Assembly (NCBI GenBank): GCA_900550775.1
Contig: URTH01000123.1
Location: forward strand, 1-5,695
DNA from: an uncultured Eubacteriales bacterium
GTDB taxonomy: Bacteria > Bacillota > Clostridia > Monoglobales > Monoglobaceae
Length of the DNA stretch: 5,695 bases
Direction of reading: 5' to 3'
The notes under the pieces were generated by a model. That model was not told the origin of the DNA. It searched no databases and worked only from the letters and a program-made list of their open reading frames with translations. The stretch's first letter is position 1; every line of letters begins with the position of its first letter. This document shows, in pieces, positions 4,677 through 5,695 of the stretch. Position numbers and translations under genes: made by a program.

Positions 4677-5695
4677 ATGTTAGACAAGGCAAGATGCATC
4701 ATCGACGACACAGCGGCGCTGGAGCGTGCGCTGGCAAGGGGAAGAGAGGCACAAAGAGCATTTGCGACATTTGACCAAAAGCAGGTGGACAAAATCTTTT
4801 TCGCCGCGGCATCAGCGGCCAATCAGCAAAGGATTCCACTGGCAAAGCAGGCGGTCAGCGAGACCGGCATGGGAATCGTAGAGGACAAGGTCATCAAAAA
4901 CAACTACGCCGCAGAGTATATCTATAACGCCTATAAGGACGTAAAAACCTGCGGTGTGATCGAGGAGGACGCCGCGTTCGGCATCCAAAAGATCGCCGAG
5001 CCGATCGGCGTGATTGCGGCGGTGATTCCGACCACCAACCCGACCTCAACCGCCATCTTTAAATGCCTTTTGGCATTAAAAACGAGAAACGCCATCGTGA
5101 TTTCGCCGCACCCCAGAGCCAAAGAGAGTACCGTTGCGGCGGCCAAGGTGGTTTTGGACGCGGCGGTTGCCGCCGGCGCCCCGGAGGGGATTATTGACTG
5201 GATTGACGTACCGGGACTGGAGATGACCAACCTTTTAATGCGTGAGGCAGATCTGATCCTGGCAACGGGCGGCCCCGGCATGGTAAAGGCCGCGTATTCC
5301 AGCGGCAAGCCGGCCATCGGCGTCGGCGCCGGAAACACACCGGCCATCATTGATAAATCCGCGGACACCGTGCTGGCGGTCAACTCGATCATTCATTCCA
5401 AGACCTTTGACAACGGCATGATCTGCGCGTCGGAGCAGTCGGTGATTGTGCATGACGCCGTTTACGATAAGGTAAGACAGGAATTTATCGACCGCGGCTG
5501 CTATATTTTAACTCCGTCCGAGACGCAAAAGGTGCGCAAGACCATCTTAATCAACGGCGCACTCAACGCCAAAATTGTCGGGCAGAGCGCGCACACCATC
5601 GCCAAGATTTCCGGCGTGACCGTGCCGGAGAACGCCAAGATCCTGATCGGCGAGGTGGAATCGGTCGAACTGTCCGAGGAATTTGCACACGAAAA
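4677..5695 (+). CDS. adhE: Bifunctional acetaldehyde-CoA/alcohol dehydrogenase AdhE, N-terminal part (3' truncated by window)
   Basis: The first 339 codons of a gene that runs off the right edge with no stop. AdhE reduces acetyl-CoA to acetaldehyde and then ethanol, consuming two NADH; it is the main ethanol-forming enzyme of many anaerobes and assembles into cytosolic filaments (spirosomes). Only the aldehyde dehydrogenase half is visible: EQVDKIF-like QKQVDKIFF near 36-44, GIVEDKVIKNNYAAEYIYNAY, PTTNPTS at 118-124, ATGGPGMVKAAYSSGKPAIG from 196, GVGAGNTP at 215-222, and DNGMICASEQS with the catalytic Cys250. It ends in EEFAHE, which in AdhE precedes the conserved KL-P-LAMY stretch. Clostridial AdhE is about 870 residues, so the iron-dependent alcohol dehydrogenase half should follow. 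A stand-alone CoA-acylating aldehyde dehydrogenase is less likely given how closely the sequence follows AdhE. Start chosen at ATG 4677 (AAGGAGG, spacer 6); an in-frame GTG at 4638 is the alternative. A Rex operator lies upstream. Confidence 0.92.
   Translation, partial: MLDKARCIIDDTAALERALARGREAQRAFATFDQKQVDKIFFAAASAANQQRIPLAKQAVSETGMGIVEDKVIKNNYAAEYIYNAYKDVKTCGVIEEDAAFGIQKIAEPIGVIAAVIPTTNPTSTAIFKCLLALKTRNAIVISPHPRAKESTVAAAKVVLDAAVAAGAPEGIIDWIDVPGLEMTNLLMREADLILATGGPGMVKAAYSSGKPAIGVGAGNTPAIIDKSADTVLAVNSIIHSKTFDNGMICASEQSVIVHDAVYDKVRQEFIDRGCYILTPSETQKVRKTILINGALNAKIVGQSAHTIAKISGVTVPENAKILIGEVESVELSEEFAHE

Noticed and set aside
4457..5453. Antisense open frames opposite adhE and its leader
   Set aside because: They are shadows of the strongly recognised adhE reading frame, which is open to the window edge and simply has no stop here.

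Overview
The window reads as an ordinary chromosomal segment of a Gram-positive anaerobe, most likely class Clostridia of the Bacillota, with moderate GC. The grounds are a CsaB-type polysaccharide pyruvyl transferase, a VanW-family envelope protein, a RibU-type ECF substrate-binding subunit, a clostridial-type AdhE and a near-consensus clostridial Rex operator. The order within Clostridia cannot be fixed from this sequence. All five genes lie on the + strand. No mobile element, tRNA, rRNA or CRISPR array was seen.

Layout. 1-521: the 3' end of csaB, which pyruvylates secondary cell-wall polysaccharide. 614-1825: a DUF815-family AAA+ ATPase of unknown role. 1918-3615: a membrane-anchored VanW-family protein with a Pro/Lys/Glu/Ser-rich tail. 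3733-4326: ribU, the riboflavin-binding S component of an ECF transporter. 4327-4676: a 350-base control region. 4677 to the window end: the 5' part of adhE, cut by the window edge while still inside the acetaldehyde dehydrogenase half. The first three genes are separated by about 90 bases each and have an envelope flavour; they may be co-transcribed. ribU follows after 117 bases. adhE looks like a separate transcription unit.

The most informative part is the region upstream of adhE. An 18-bp palindrome at 4492-4509 differs from the clostridial Rex consensus at one base and overlaps an extended -10 element, so adhE is probably repressed by Rex and induced when NADH accumulates. The inferred leader of about 170 bases can fold into a 12-bp stem that ends exactly where a strong Shine-Dalgarno sequence begins. 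It also has a possible loop-to-Shine-Dalgarno pseudoknot and a competing hairpin. That Shine-Dalgarno serves a GTG codon in frame with, and 13 codons ahead of, the likelier ATG start, which has its own strong Shine-Dalgarno. The leader matches no riboswitch class I know and is the best candidate for something undescribed. A second unexplained structured leader precedes ribU, where an FMN riboswitch would be the usual expectation but is absent.
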